Of a stretch of DNA of 64,000 nt, positions 53,132 to 61,535 are shown piece after piece. The stretch is from Cognatiluteimonas sedimenti. Its GTDB lineage: Bacteria > Pseudomonadota > Gammaproteobacteria > Xanthomonadales > Xanthomonadaceae. The notes beneath the pieces are model-generated. The model was not told the DNA's origin. It was given only the letters and a program-made list of their open reading frames with translations, and did not search any database. Each line of letters starts with the position of its first letter. Positions within the stretch are counted from its first letter, which is position 1. The position numbers were made by a program, and so were the translations under genes. The stretch spans positions 1-64,000 of the forward strand of contig NZ_JALGCL010000005.1 of NCBI RefSeq assembly GCF_022808325.1, given 5' to 3'.

Positions 53132-54635
53132 GGGTTCCCATATCCGGATACAGGCGGTTACGTGCCTGGAAGGATGGCGAAAACAGGTTCAGCCGGTGCA
53201 CACGCATGAATTGCAGCAACCGTGCGCGACGTGCCGGTGTATAGCGGCAGATCACGATTTGGGGCATGCATTTTTCGGGGACGAGAGCGGGCTGCGCGGC
53301 CATCGCGCCGATCTGGAACGCCATTCGTTGCTGGTAAGCGCTCATGAACCTCAGGCTGCCCCAGGCGGACACGGCAAATGGAATCTGCAACACCAGCAAA
53401 CCCGCTGCGGCGACGCCCAGGATGGTCGTGCCTGCTTGCACGGTCGCGTTGCGGACCGCCTGGCCCCTCGATGCCTGCACCTGGTCAATGCCCATCAGCA
53501 GCAGTGCGAGCAGGTTCCATTGGTAGATCATCACGTAGCGCGGCTGCCACAGGTAGTCGCTGCCGCCACGCGCGCCTACGCGGGTGAGGATGATTCCCGC
53601 CAGCAACCCGTAGAACACCAGCATCATCGCGACCCCGGTGAAAGACGCCAGGGAAGAACGCGGTGCCGCGAATGCCCGCCACCAGAACCAGGCATGGGCG
53701 AGCGCGACAGCGACCGCCAGCAATATCTGGACTTCATCCGCCCCGGCACCGAACCATGCTTGTGAGTGGCTGCGGTGTGCGACCGACGATGACAAGGGAA
53801 TGACCGCCCATTTCCATGCCTGGGGGACTTGCGCCAGCAACAAGCCAAGCCCGCGGGCGGCCCCGCCCGTCACGACATGCTCCGGCGCCGGTATCAGCAA
53901 TCGGTATCCCAAGGCGTAGACAGCGTAGGCGGCCAAGACGATCGCAACGACCTGCACCGTTCGCTGCCAAGTCCGTTGGCGCCATGCATGGACGGCAGCG
54001 GCGAGGGTCGCGGCGATGGTGGTGACCAGGCCCGTGTCGTCGGTAACCACGTCCATCGCCAGGGCCGCGGCGAATGCGATTGACAGGGGCAGGCGCCCCC
54101 CGGAACTGAGCGCGCGCCAAGCCGCCCACAGGAAAACCAGCATGAATGCATGGCTGGTGTAGTTGAGCGTCAGCAGTGGCCAGGAGAGAACCACCGTCGC
54201 GTTGGGTGACAGATATACCGCCGCGAGCGCCGCAAACCCAAGTTGTGGAACAAGCCCCGGTACGGATTCTGGAACACCTTCAAGTGGACCGAGGTTTGGA
54301 AACGCAAAATGCCAGAGCAATGCCAGGTTGAGGCACGCGAAGAGCAGCCCGATCACGCTCTCGATCGAGAAGTCCAAGTCGAAATAGCGATAGTGGAACA
54401 GCAGGACCAGCTTGCGAAGGGGTTGCGAATGGTCGTTCGCGGCACGCTTCAGGAACAGGTCGCTGGCATGGAATTCGCCGGTTGCCGCTGGCCGCACCAC
54501 CGTATCCACCGCGTTCCAGCCATCGGCGACGACCAGGGGGTTGGCCGACCGGGCGGCGAACAGGAAAGCATTCAGCCCCATCAGCGCCAGCACTGCCAGA
54601 AGCAGGATCCTGCGTACCGCGAAACTGTCGCGCAT
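53028..54635 (-). CDS. Polytopic membrane protein of unknown family (possible GT-C-type glycosyltransferase)
   Basis: A 535-residue protein with about eleven membrane helices (LLLAVLALMGLNAFLF, ESVIGLLFACLNLALLWHF, YTSHAFMLVFLWAAWRAL, VQVVAIVLAAYAVYALGY, ILLAVAVALAHAWFWW and others) and a short soluble C-terminal tail. ATG 54635 follows GGGAG by 8 nt. The first loop has VVADGWNAVD, resembling the acidic loop-1 motif of GT-C enzymes, which use Und-P sugars. It could be the transferase for the sugar made by the operon. It shares its layout with the 555-residue protein at 33948. Family membership is not recognised. Confidence 0.62.
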   Translation of the reverse strand: MRDSFAVRRILLLAVLALMGLNAFLFAARSANPLVVADGWNAVDTVVRPAATGEFHASDLFLKRAANDHSQPLRKLVLLFHYRYFDLDFSIESVIGLLFACLNLALLWHFAFPNLGPLEGVPESVPGLVPQLGFAALAAVYLSPNATVVLSWPLLTLNYTSHAFMLVFLWAAWRALSSGGRLPLSIAFAAALAMDVVTDDTGLVTTIAATLAAAVHAWRQRTWQRTVQVVAIVLAAYAVYALGYRLLIPAPEHVVTGGAARGLGLLLAQVPQAWKWAVIPLSSSVAHRSHSQAWFGAGADEVQILLAVAVALAHAWFWWRAFAAPRSSLASFTGVAMMLVFYGLLAGIILTRVGARGGSDYLWQPRYVMIYQWNLLALLLMGIDQVQASRGQAVRNATVQAGTTILGVAAAGLLVLQIPFAVSAWGSLRFMSAYQQRMAFQIGAMAAQPALVPEKCMPQIVICRYTPARRARLLQFMRVHRLNLFSPSFQARNRLYPDMGTLSGLAPPGTHPPRPALRPGALPGQPIKAAVPAVH

Positions 54636-54766
54636 CAGGGCGCTCCCGGGTGGATTGGATGGCCCCACGAGCCACGGAAAACGACGGCAGGCCGCAATGC
54701 ATGGACACTAGCGGCCAATGATAATATGCCGCCCCCGTCAGAATTCTTGCACCTGGAGCGCTCCAA

Positions 54767-55240
54767 ATGAGGAACAGCCTGTTGATCGGCGCCTGCCTGG
54801 CCGCCGCACTGTGTGCGTGCAGCAAGCAGGATCCCGCCCCCGTCACCGAGGAGGCGCGAGCACCCGTGGCCAGCACTGCATCTGCCGCGGATACCGCGCA
54901 ACAAGCGCCCGCCCGGCAACAGCGCAAGCCAGTCACCGCGCAAGAAATCGACCAGATCAGGGCCAGTGGCCGGTCCGGCTTCTGGTCCGAACCTGACGCC
55001 TTTTGCACCGATGCCACCCGGCAGCAGGCGACCCTGTTCTGGAATATCGAAGGCAACGCGAAGGGCGTGACGGTCGTCCTGCTGGACAAGGCCGGGAAGG
55101 AACGCCGCATCGGCCAGGGAGGTCCGGTCGGGCGCAAGACGACGGGGCGCTGGCTGAAGGCCGGATCGACCTTCCTGCTGCGCGACAAGGACTCGAAGGC
55201 CGAGGTGGGGAAGCTCGCCATTGCCGGAAAGCAGTGCTGA
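54767..55240 (+). CDS. Putative lipoprotein of unknown function
   Basis: A 157-residue lipoprotein with a signal peptide and lipobox ALCAC (MRNSLLIGACLAAALCAC). An Ala/Gln-rich linker (about 25-60) precedes a C-terminal domain of about 90 residues that looks beta-rich (FWNIEGNAKGVTVVLLDKAGKE in broken form, STFLLRDKDSKAEVGKLAI). It has cysteines at about 80 and 157. A GGAG sits 9 nt before the start, inside the palindrome TGGAGCGCTCCA, and a TGATAATAT -10-like sequence lies about 48 bp upstream. It precedes the ABC exporter genes by 73 bp, but no link to export is shown. Confidence 0.75.
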   Translation: MRNSLLIGACLAAALCACSKQDPAPVTEEARAPVASTASAADTAQQAPARQQRKPVTAQEIDQIRASGRSGFWSEPDAFCTDATRQQATLFWNIEGNAKGVTVVLLDKAGKERRIGQGGPVGRKTTGRWLKAGSTFLLRDKDSKAEVGKLAIAGKQC

Positions 55241-55313
55241 AACCGCAACTCATCGCGGTTGCCACGATCGATGCCTGCGTGTCGAAGCGGGCATCGCAGC
55301 GAGTTCGCTTGAA

Positions 55314-56102
55314 ATGGACCTGCTGAGGACCGCGTTCACGGACTGGGCCAAGTCCGTGCGCATGGCTTCGTTGTGGGCAAACCTTGCCCTGGAAGACCTG
55401 CATGACCGCTACCGGCGCACGGCGCTGGGCCTGGTCTGGATCGTGGCTTCGTTTGCGCTCTTCGTCATGGTCAAGGTGCTGATCTTCGGCCAGCTGAGCA
55501 GCGCGTCCACGGCGGAATTCGGGATCTTCGTCACCATAGGCTTCGGTTTGTGGGCCTATGTCAACTCGATGGTCGTGGACGCCTGTACCGCCTACATGCA
55601 TGCACGCCCATGGATACTTGCCACGGCGATCCCGTATCCCGTCTTCCTGCTGCAGGCCGTCCTGCGGAACTGGATGGTTTTTGCGCTCACCATGCTCGTC
55701 ATGGCTGTCGCCCTTTATTGGAAACCCACTGGCTGGAGCATGCGCGCATGGAGCGTGCTTCCCGCACTCCTCTGCTACGTCGTGACTTCGGTGTGGCTGG
55801 CTGCGATCCTCGCGCCAGTCTGCACGCGGTACCGTGACGTTTACCATGCAATCCAGACCGGACTGCGGCTGGTGTTCTTTGCCACGCCGATCCTGTGGAT
55901 GCCGGCCGACAGCGGAAAGCTGGCCATGATTGCGCGACTGAACCCCATATCGCACTACATCGCGATCATTAGGGAGCCGCTGATCTACGATCGGATCCCG
56001 TCCGAAAGCTGGCTCGTGGTGCTCGCGATCAACGTCGTCGGGCTGGTGCTCGCGGTGTTCGTGTATGCCTCGACCCGACGGCGCGTGGCGCACTGGGTCT
56101 GA
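55314..56102 (+). CDS. wzm: ABC-2 type polysaccharide exporter permease (Wzm-like)
   Basis: Inner-membrane subunit that exports O-antigen or capsule. The 262-residue protein has the family layout: amphipathic LALEDLHDRYRRTALGLVWIV (the interface helix typical of Wzm/KpsM), then six membrane helices, with the VCTRYRDVYHAIQTGLRLVFFATPILW region and LNPISHYIAIIREPLI near the end, both typical of polysaccharide ABC-2 permeases. It lies 2 bp before the ATPase gene. The ATG at 55314 gives MDLLRTAFTDW; the frame extends further upstream but without family similarity. Confidence 0.9.
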   Translation: MDLLRTAFTDWAKSVRMASLWANLALEDLHDRYRRTALGLVWIVASFALFVMVKVLIFGQLSSASTAEFGIFVTIGFGLWAYVNSMVVDACTAYMHARPWILATAIPYPVFLLQAVLRNWMVFALTMLVMAVALYWKPTGWSMRAWSVLPALLCYVVTSVWLAAILAPVCTRYRDVYHAIQTGLRLVFFATPILWMPADSGKLAMIARLNPISHYIAIIREPLIYDRIPSESWLVVLAINVVGLVLAVFVYASTRRRVAHWV

Positions 56103-56104
56103 AC

Positions 56105-57130
56105 ATGTATCTTCGAGCCCGCGACATCACGATCGACTTTCCGCTGTCGTCCGGCTCGCACTCGAGCCTGGCCTCCAATTCCGACGACTCACCGCTAGGG
56201 GGCCAGATACACCAGGAACGCGGCAAGTCATTCGTCCGCGCGCTCGCCGATGTCTCACTGCACCTCGGGCACGGCGACAGACTCGCGCTCATCGGCCATA
56301 ACGGGTCCGGCAAGTCCACCTTGTTGCGGGCCCTTGCCGGGATCTACCACCCGACGCATGGCAGGATCGAAAGCGACGGCAAGGTATCCGGAATATTCAA
56401 CATGTCGCTTGGATTGCGCCAGGAAGCGACTGGATACCGCAACCTTGTTCTAAAGGGGCTGATTGCGGGGCGTTCACGGCGCCAGATCGAGGCGGCGCTG
56501 CCCGAAATTGCCGAGTTCACCGGTCTCGGACCGTACCTCGACATGCCCCTCCATACCTATTCCCAGGGCATGGCGATGCGGCTGGCATTCGCCGCGACCA
56601 CGGCTTTCTCGAACGACATCCTGGTCATGGATGAATGGATTGGCGCTGGCGACGCCGGCTTCCAGGAAAAGATCATCGATCGGATGAACGATTTCCTCCA
56701 CGCATCAACCATCATCGTCCTCGCCTCGCACAGCACGACGCTGCTGCGCCGCATCGCGAACAAGGCGCTGTGGCTGGAGCAGGGCCGAATACGCATGACC
56801 GGCGGAATGGAAGTCCTTGATGCGTATGAAACCGAAGTGGCGCGGCGCATGCTGCCACGGGGATTGCGCGAGTTGATCTCGGGCCGGTCCGGGATGTGGG
56901 TGGCGCCGGCTGGTGGTACGGACATGCAGTTGGCCTGGAACCTAGAAACCGCGGCCCAAGCCCTGGAACTGCGCGTGCTGCCGGAGCACGGCCCGATCAA
57001 GGCCATTCGCAACATCTCCGCGCAGGGTGCGTGGCGCCTGCCCGCGTGGGCCCACGCCGGGCTGGTCTTCGACATCTATGACGTCGCGGGGTCGACTTCC
57101 GTCGCCAGCATCACGGTTCCACCGCGTTGA
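56105..57130 (+). CDS. wzt: Polysaccharide exporter ATPase (Wzt-like)
   Basis: ATPase partner of the Wzm-like permease. The 341-residue protein has Walker A GHNGSGKS at 64-71, the family-typical signature YSQGM at 152-156, and Walker B with MDEW at 175-178 (LVMDEWIGAGD, as in Wzt/KpsT). An unusual Ser/Gly-rich insertion (SGSHSSLASNSDD) separates the first two strands. The C-terminal 85 residues after the nucleotide-binding domain are shorter than a complete Wzt carbohydrate-binding domain, so the O-antigen-recognition module is reduced or different. The stop abuts the stop of the convergent giant glycosyltransferase. Confidence 0.88.
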   Translation: MYLRARDITIDFPLSSGSHSSLASNSDDSPLGGQIHQERGKSFVRALADVSLHLGHGDRLALIGHNGSGKSTLLRALAGIYHPTHGRIESDGKVSGIFNMSLGLRQEATGYRNLVLKGLIAGRSRRQIEAALPEIAEFTGLGPYLDMPLHTYSQGMAMRLAFAATTAFSNDILVMDEWIGAGDAGFQEKIIDRMNDFLHASTIIVLASHSTTLLRRIANKALWLEQGRIRMTGGMEVLDAYETEVARRMLPRGLRELISGRSGMWVAPAGGTDMQLAWNLETAAQALELRVLPEHGPIKAIRNISAQGAWRLPAWAHAGLVFDIYDVAGSTSVASITVPPR

Positions 57131-60100
57131 TCAGGCTCCGCGCGGCCGGGGCTCGGACAGCAGCGCGCGCATGCGCTCGTTGGCGCGCTCCCTGGAAGTG
57201 ACATTACGCGCATAGGCCAGGCCAGCCAGGGAAAGGCGCTGCCATAAGCCGTCATCTTCGAGCAGGGCGATCACGTGCGCAGCGAATTCCCCGGCGGCGG
57301 CACCTACAAGCACATCGCTTCCGGGCGTCAGCTGCATGCCTTCCGCCGCGATCGGCGTGCAGACCGTCGGCACGCCGTGAGCGAGGCTGCCAGCCACCTT
57401 GCCCTTGGCACCTGCACCGTAGCGCAACGGTGCGACAGTGATGCGATGGCGACCGAGGAAGGCCTCGAGATCATCCACGAAACCGACGACCTCCACGCCC
57501 TCGCGGCTGGATAGCTCCATGACTTCTGGCGAAACATGGCTCCCGGCGATGTGCAGTCGGGCACTTGGCACGGATGCCAGGACCAGGGGCCATACCGCAT
57601 CGACGAACCAGATGATGCCGTCGGCATTGGGCGGATGACGGAACCCACCGACGAAGCACACGCCATCCCTGCCGTGCAGGCCCGGCGGGGCGTCCAAGGG
57701 ATCCTGGATCAACGGGAACAGGGCAATCTCGGTCCCGGGCAATTCTTTCCGCAGCAATTCGTGTTCGAATGCCGAGTGGACAAGCGCGACGTCCGCCTTG
57801 GAGATGACGCGCAACTCCCTTTCCTTGGTGCGCAGTGCGTTCGCGGTCGCCGCACCGTCACCCGTCAATTCGGCCTCGCGCATTTCGCGGAGATAATGCA
57901 TATCCGCATTGAGGAAGATGATCCTTGCAGCCGGGTACTTCCGCCGCAGCACATCGATGTGCGCATCGCCAACCCCGAACCGGTGCAGGAAAACCGTGTC
58001 GAATTGATCGTTTCGCGCAGCCAGGAAGGCCGCCATTCCCGGGTAGGCGGGATGATAGATCGCCTCGATCCCGATCCGCTGCAAGTTGCGCGTGGCCGCG
58101 CCGACATTCGCGAAGTTGTCTTCGGGGATGAATGTCACCTTGTAGCCCTGCCCGAGGAAGGCCTTCATCACCTCGAACGCCACAAGGGACCCGGCATCCT
58201 CGTCCGGCGTCGGCGTGCAATGGTCCACGAACAGCACCCTGCGGGTTACCGCCCGCTCCTTCTCCAGTTCGGGCCTCTCGGCATTGGGGCGGTGCGTGGC
58301 CAGCACGTGTTTCCATCGCTCGTGCAGCTTGCGCAGGTTCTCCACCTGGTAGGCCTTCGCCCCGGAACCCAGGTCAGTGCCGGAGCTGATGCCTTCGAAA
58401 TGCAGCAGTTGCGACAACGGCTGGACCACGGTCCGCAAGCCCGCCGCACGCACCCGGAACGCGAGGTCCGCGTCCTCGGCGTAGGCGGGAACGAACAACT
58501 CGTCGAAGCCGCCCAGTTCGATCCACGACTCCCGGCGCAGGATGATCGACGCACCGGAAACATAATCGACGTCGCGCAGGTAGCTGTATTCGGGGCGTCG
58601 GGGATCATCCAGACGTCCCAGGTTCCAGGCCGATCCGTCGCGCCAGACGATCGCGCCGCATTCCTGCAGGCGACCATCGGGATAGACCAGCTTCGAGCCG
58701 GCCAAACCGATGCCCGGCTCCGATTCCAGTGTCGCGACCAGTTCGTCCAGCCAGCGCGGCAGCACCAGCGTGTCGTTGTTGAGGAACAGGACGTAGCGTC
58801 CGCGCGCGTGGCGCGCGGTCTCGTTGCAGTTGCGGACGAAGCCGAGGTTGCGGCCATGGCGGACATGGCGCACACCGGGAATCGGCGTGGCCAATGCGGC
58901 CGCGGTGGCATCGGTGGAAGCGTCGTCGCCCACGAGGATCTCGAAACTGAAGCGCGTCTCGTGCGCGAGCAGCGCGTCGATGCAGGCCAGGGTGAACGGC
59001 AACTGGTTGAAGACCGGGATCACGATCGACACGTCCGACCCTGACTCCAGTTGCGGGCGCTGCTTCGCGCGACCGGCGATCTCGCGGGCCCATGCAAGCG
59101 CTTCCTCCTCCGTGCACGTGAAGTCCCTGGCTGCCCGCGCCTGCGTCCCGGGGACCGGCAGGCCGAAGCGCTCGATCCTGAGCACCACGTCGGTGGCATC
59201 GGTTTCGCCGAACTCCGCCACCAGGAAATCGCGGAGGCCTGCGTGGGAGCGGAACGGGGTGCCGGCTGGAGCGGCGGCGGCGAATTCGCCGCCTGCGATG
59301 GCGCCCGCTGCGCCTGCATCCAGGCTTGAAGCGGGCGTGGCCGACAATCGCAACAGGTCGGGATCCCCGGACTGCTGGCCATTCAAGCGCCGCATTGCGG
59401 CTCGCAATGGCCTGGTGACTCTCCAGCTGCGGCTGCGCAGGATGGTCGCCAACGCGCGGCGCAGCTCATCGGACTCGCGATAGGCCGTTGCAAGCGCCCT
59501 TCGCGCCGCGGTGTTTTCCTGGTCCCGCCGCCGGTAATCTGCCTGCGTCCGGCGCAGCTCTGCATCGGCATCCGCCAGCCGTGCTTCGTATGTCAGCCGG
59601 GTTTCGTGCAGCAGGGAGTCTGTCTCCCGGTAAATCCGCAACAGGGCATCGCGCTCCGCCAGGGCCGACTCCCTGGTCTCGCGGAGGCGCCGCACCCTGT
59701 CGCGAAGCAACGGTGCGCCGATATCAGACAGCGAGGCCAAGCCGGATCTCGGCGCGAGCAACTCGGCATCCGCAACCGTGCGGCCAGCAGCCCGGTCCCG
59801 GCACCAGCCCCAGACGGCCTCCATCCAAGCAGCGACCAAGGCAGGCAACCCGGGGGGCTCGACGATGCGCGAGGACGGCTGCAGGTAGGCGTCGATCCGC
59901 GCGCCGGCATCCGCGCCGATTGCGGGCCAGGAGAATCCCTGCTCGACGGCAATCCGCTCCGTGCAGCCACGCCAATCGGCGAGCAACTGCCGGTAGGTCA
60001 CGAAGCAAGCGCCGTGGTCGGCCGCTTCCGCGGCCGCCAGCCCATAGCCGACATACAGCAGGGCCGCGCTGGTGGCGCTGGTGTGGTCGCGGCGCACCAG

Positions 60101-60529
60101 CGAATCGATCACCTCGTCGCCGGGGCGCATCATCACGACCGGACAGGCCCTCGCGCCCAACGACCGCAACACGTCGGTCCAGAACGCGCGCAGCAGGGTA
60201 CAGCGCGGATCCTTGAGCACGAACAGGCGCGAGTCGCCGTATTCGCACTCGATCACCTGCCTTGCTTCGGCGTGGAAGCCGGCGGGGATGGACCCCGGGG
60301 GCGGCAATCGCAACGCCGCGAACGGGTCGTCCCAGGCCAGGTCGAAATAGTCGAGGATGCGGTCGTTCAGCTCGACCACGCCGCGCGGCTCCCAGTAACC
60401 GGATTCGTTGCCCTCGTTCGCCGGCAGCACGTCGCGCGGCAGGTCGGCGCCGCGCAGCGAGCACACGCGCGCCAGCGCGGAGGTGCCGGCGCGATGCATG
60501 CCCAGGATCAGTAGCGCGATGCGGTCCAA
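57131..60529 (-). CDS. 1132-residue fusion: sulfotransferase-like, coiled coil, GT2 and GT4 domains
   Basis: A very large glycan-assembly enzyme. Residues 1-230 look like a sulfotransferase-type fold: LILGMHRAGTSALARV (residues 7-22, phosphosulfate-loop-like), FVLKDPRCTLLRAFW and MRPGDEVIDSLVRRDH. Residues about 275-370 are a charged coiled coil (RLRETRESALAERDALL, ADADAELRRTQADYRRRDQEN in broken form). About 495-730 is a GT2 domain (SIVIPVFNQLPFTLACIDAL, FLNNDTLVLPRWLDEL). About 765-1125 is a GT4/GT1-like domain (FVDHCTPTPDEDAGSLVAF; GAGAKGKVAGSLAHGVPTV near 1040). It is 18 bp downstream of the other sulfotransferase. The domain functions are inferred; such multi-domain GTs occur in O-antigen loci. 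Confidence 0.85.
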   Translation of the reverse strand: MDRIALLILGMHRAGTSALARVCSLRGADLPRDVLPANEGNESGYWEPRGVVELNDRILDYFDLAWDDPFAALRLPPPGSIPAGFHAEARQVIECEYGDSRLFVLKDPRCTLLRAFWTDVLRSLGARACPVVMMRPGDEVIDSLVRRDHTSATSAALLYVGYGLAAAEAADHGACFVTYRQLLADWRGCTERIAVEQGFSWPAIGADAGARIDAYLQPSSRIVEPPGLPALVAAWMEAVWGWCRDRAAGRTVADAELLAPRSGLASLSDIGAPLLRDRVRRLRETRESALAERDALLRIYRETDSLLHETRLTYEARLADADAELRRTQADYRRRDQENTAARRALATAYRESDELRRALATILRSRSWRVTRPLRAAMRRLNGQQSGDPDLLRLSATPASSLDAGAAGAIAGGEFAAAAPAGTPFRSHAGLRDFLVAEFGETDATDVVLRIERFGLPVPGTQARAARDFTCTEEEALAWAREIAGRAKQRPQLESGSDVSIVIPVFNQLPFTLACIDALLAHETRFSFEILVGDDASTDATAAALATPIPGVRHVRHGRNLGFVRNCNETARHARGRYVLFLNNDTLVLPRWLDELVATLESEPGIGLAGSKLVYPDGRLQECGAIVWRDGSAWNLGRLDDPRRPEYSYLRDVDYVSGASIILRRESWIELGGFDELFVPAYAEDADLAFRVRAAGLRTVVQPLSQLLHFEGISSGTDLGSGAKAYQVENLRKLHERWKHVLATHRPNAERPELEKERAVTRRVLFVDHCTPTPDEDAGSLVAFEVMKAFLGQGYKVTFIPEDNFANVGAATRNLQRIGIEAIYHPAYPGMAAFLAARNDQFDTVFLHRFGVGDAHIDVLRRKYPAARIIFLNADMHYLREMREAELTGDGAATANALRTKERELRVISKADVALVHSAFEHELLRKELPGTEIALFPLIQDPLDAPPGLHGRDGVCFVGGFRHPPNADGIIWFVDAVWPLVLASVPSARLHIAGSHVSPEVMELSSREGVEVVGFVDDLEAFLGRHRITVAPLRYGAGAKGKVAGSLAHGVPTVCTPIAAEGMQLTPGSDVLVGAAAGEFAAHVIALLEDDGLWQRLSLAGLAYARNVTSRERANERMRALLSEPRPRGA

Positions 60530-60547
60530 GCGGATCTCCGGGGCGGC

Positions 60548-61471
60548 TCAGATCAGCGCGCGGTCATGGCAATGATCCAGGAACCGCTGTCGCACCACCT
60601 GCAGCGAGAGCTCATCCGCAGCGTCGCTGCCCGGCTGGCGGTCGACGATGTCGTAGACCTCCTGGGCGCGGCGGAACACGACGTTTTCCCGCAGCAGCTC
60701 GAGGTTCTTGCCGCGCTTGTCCTCGACCTGCGACGAGTTCACCTTGTTGCGCAGCGGCAGCAGGCAATCGGGCGAGAACTCCTCGCCCAGGAAGTCACTG
60801 ACCTCGCGGAACAGCTGCTCGGGTTCCTCGGCGATGCGATTGAAGCGCAGCCGGAAAACCCGCCGGCTGCCGAGGCCCCGTTCGGCGTACCACGCGTTCT
60901 CGGTGTGCGCGATCCACGTCTCCAGGCCTTGCTCGAGCGCCTGTGGGGCGGCGCCGACCTTGTCGAAGGATTCCAGCGACGTGGCGACTTCGTGCGGGCG
61001 TCGCAGGTTGTGGATGAAGACTGCCTGCGGAAACATCTCGGCCAGCGCCCAGGTGTAGAAGCTGTTGAGTGGCGTGCCATCGATCCAGCGCTGCTTGGGG
61101 TCGCTCGCGGCGCGCTTGATCTGCATCGGCGCGTCCTGCCGGTTCGCCGGCAGGCGCCAGCCCGGGTTGCGCACCGCATCGCCGTAGAAACGCAGGCACC
61201 GTTCCGCGAACGCATCCTGGACCACCGCGTCGACCGCTTCACCGATCCGCGCCATGAACGACGGCAACGGGAACTCCACGTTCGACAGGTGCGAGAAACG
61301 GCCGCGTTCGGACCCCTTCCCGTGCGACAGGTAGGCGCCGACGGCCATGCTGGCGATCCAGGCGGTCTCGGGCATCGGCTGGATGTTCGGATGCTGGCCC
61401 AGCGCCCAGGTCGTGACCGAGGTGCCCGAACGCGGGGCACCGATGATGAAAATGGGTCGGATGTCTTTCAT
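60548..61471 (-). CDS. Sulfotransferase family protein
   Basis: A 307-residue predicted PAPS-dependent sulfotransferase with the N-terminal phosphosulfate loop FIIGAPRSGTSVTTWAL (GAPRSGTS at 11-18) and a 3'-phosphate loop region HNLRRPHEVATSLESF near residues 184-199, where the usual RDP is replaced by RRPH. ERWIDGTP-like (QRWIDGTPLNSFYTW) fits the acceptor loop. It is read in the same direction as the giant fusion enzyme (18 bp apart) and follows metB by 64 bp, so it opens or joins a minus-strand unit. The acceptor is not known. Confidence 0.85.
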   Translation of the reverse strand: MKDIRPIFIIGAPRSGTSVTTWALGQHPNIQPMPETAWIASMAVGAYLSHGKGSERGRFSHLSNVEFPLPSFMARIGEAVDAVVQDAFAERCLRFYGDAVRNPGWRLPANRQDAPMQIKRAASDPKQRWIDGTPLNSFYTWALAEMFPQAVFIHNLRRPHEVATSLESFDKVGAAPQALEQGLETWIAHTENAWYAERGLGSRRVFRLRFNRIAEEPEQLFREVSDFLGEEFSPDCLLPLRNKVNSSQVEDKRGKNLELLRENVVFRRAQEVYDIVDRQPGSDAADELSLQVVRQRFLDHCHDRALI

Positions 61472-61535
61472 GGCCGTGTCGCCGATCCTGCCATCGAGTC
61501 CGGTCGCGTCGCCGGCGTCCCTTCCGCCGCGGCCA

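Noticed and set aside
31794-61471. Genomic island carried by an integrase or transposon
   Set aside because: No integrase, transposase or attachment-site repeat was found; the flanking etfA and metB suggest homologous exchange at a conserved address instead.
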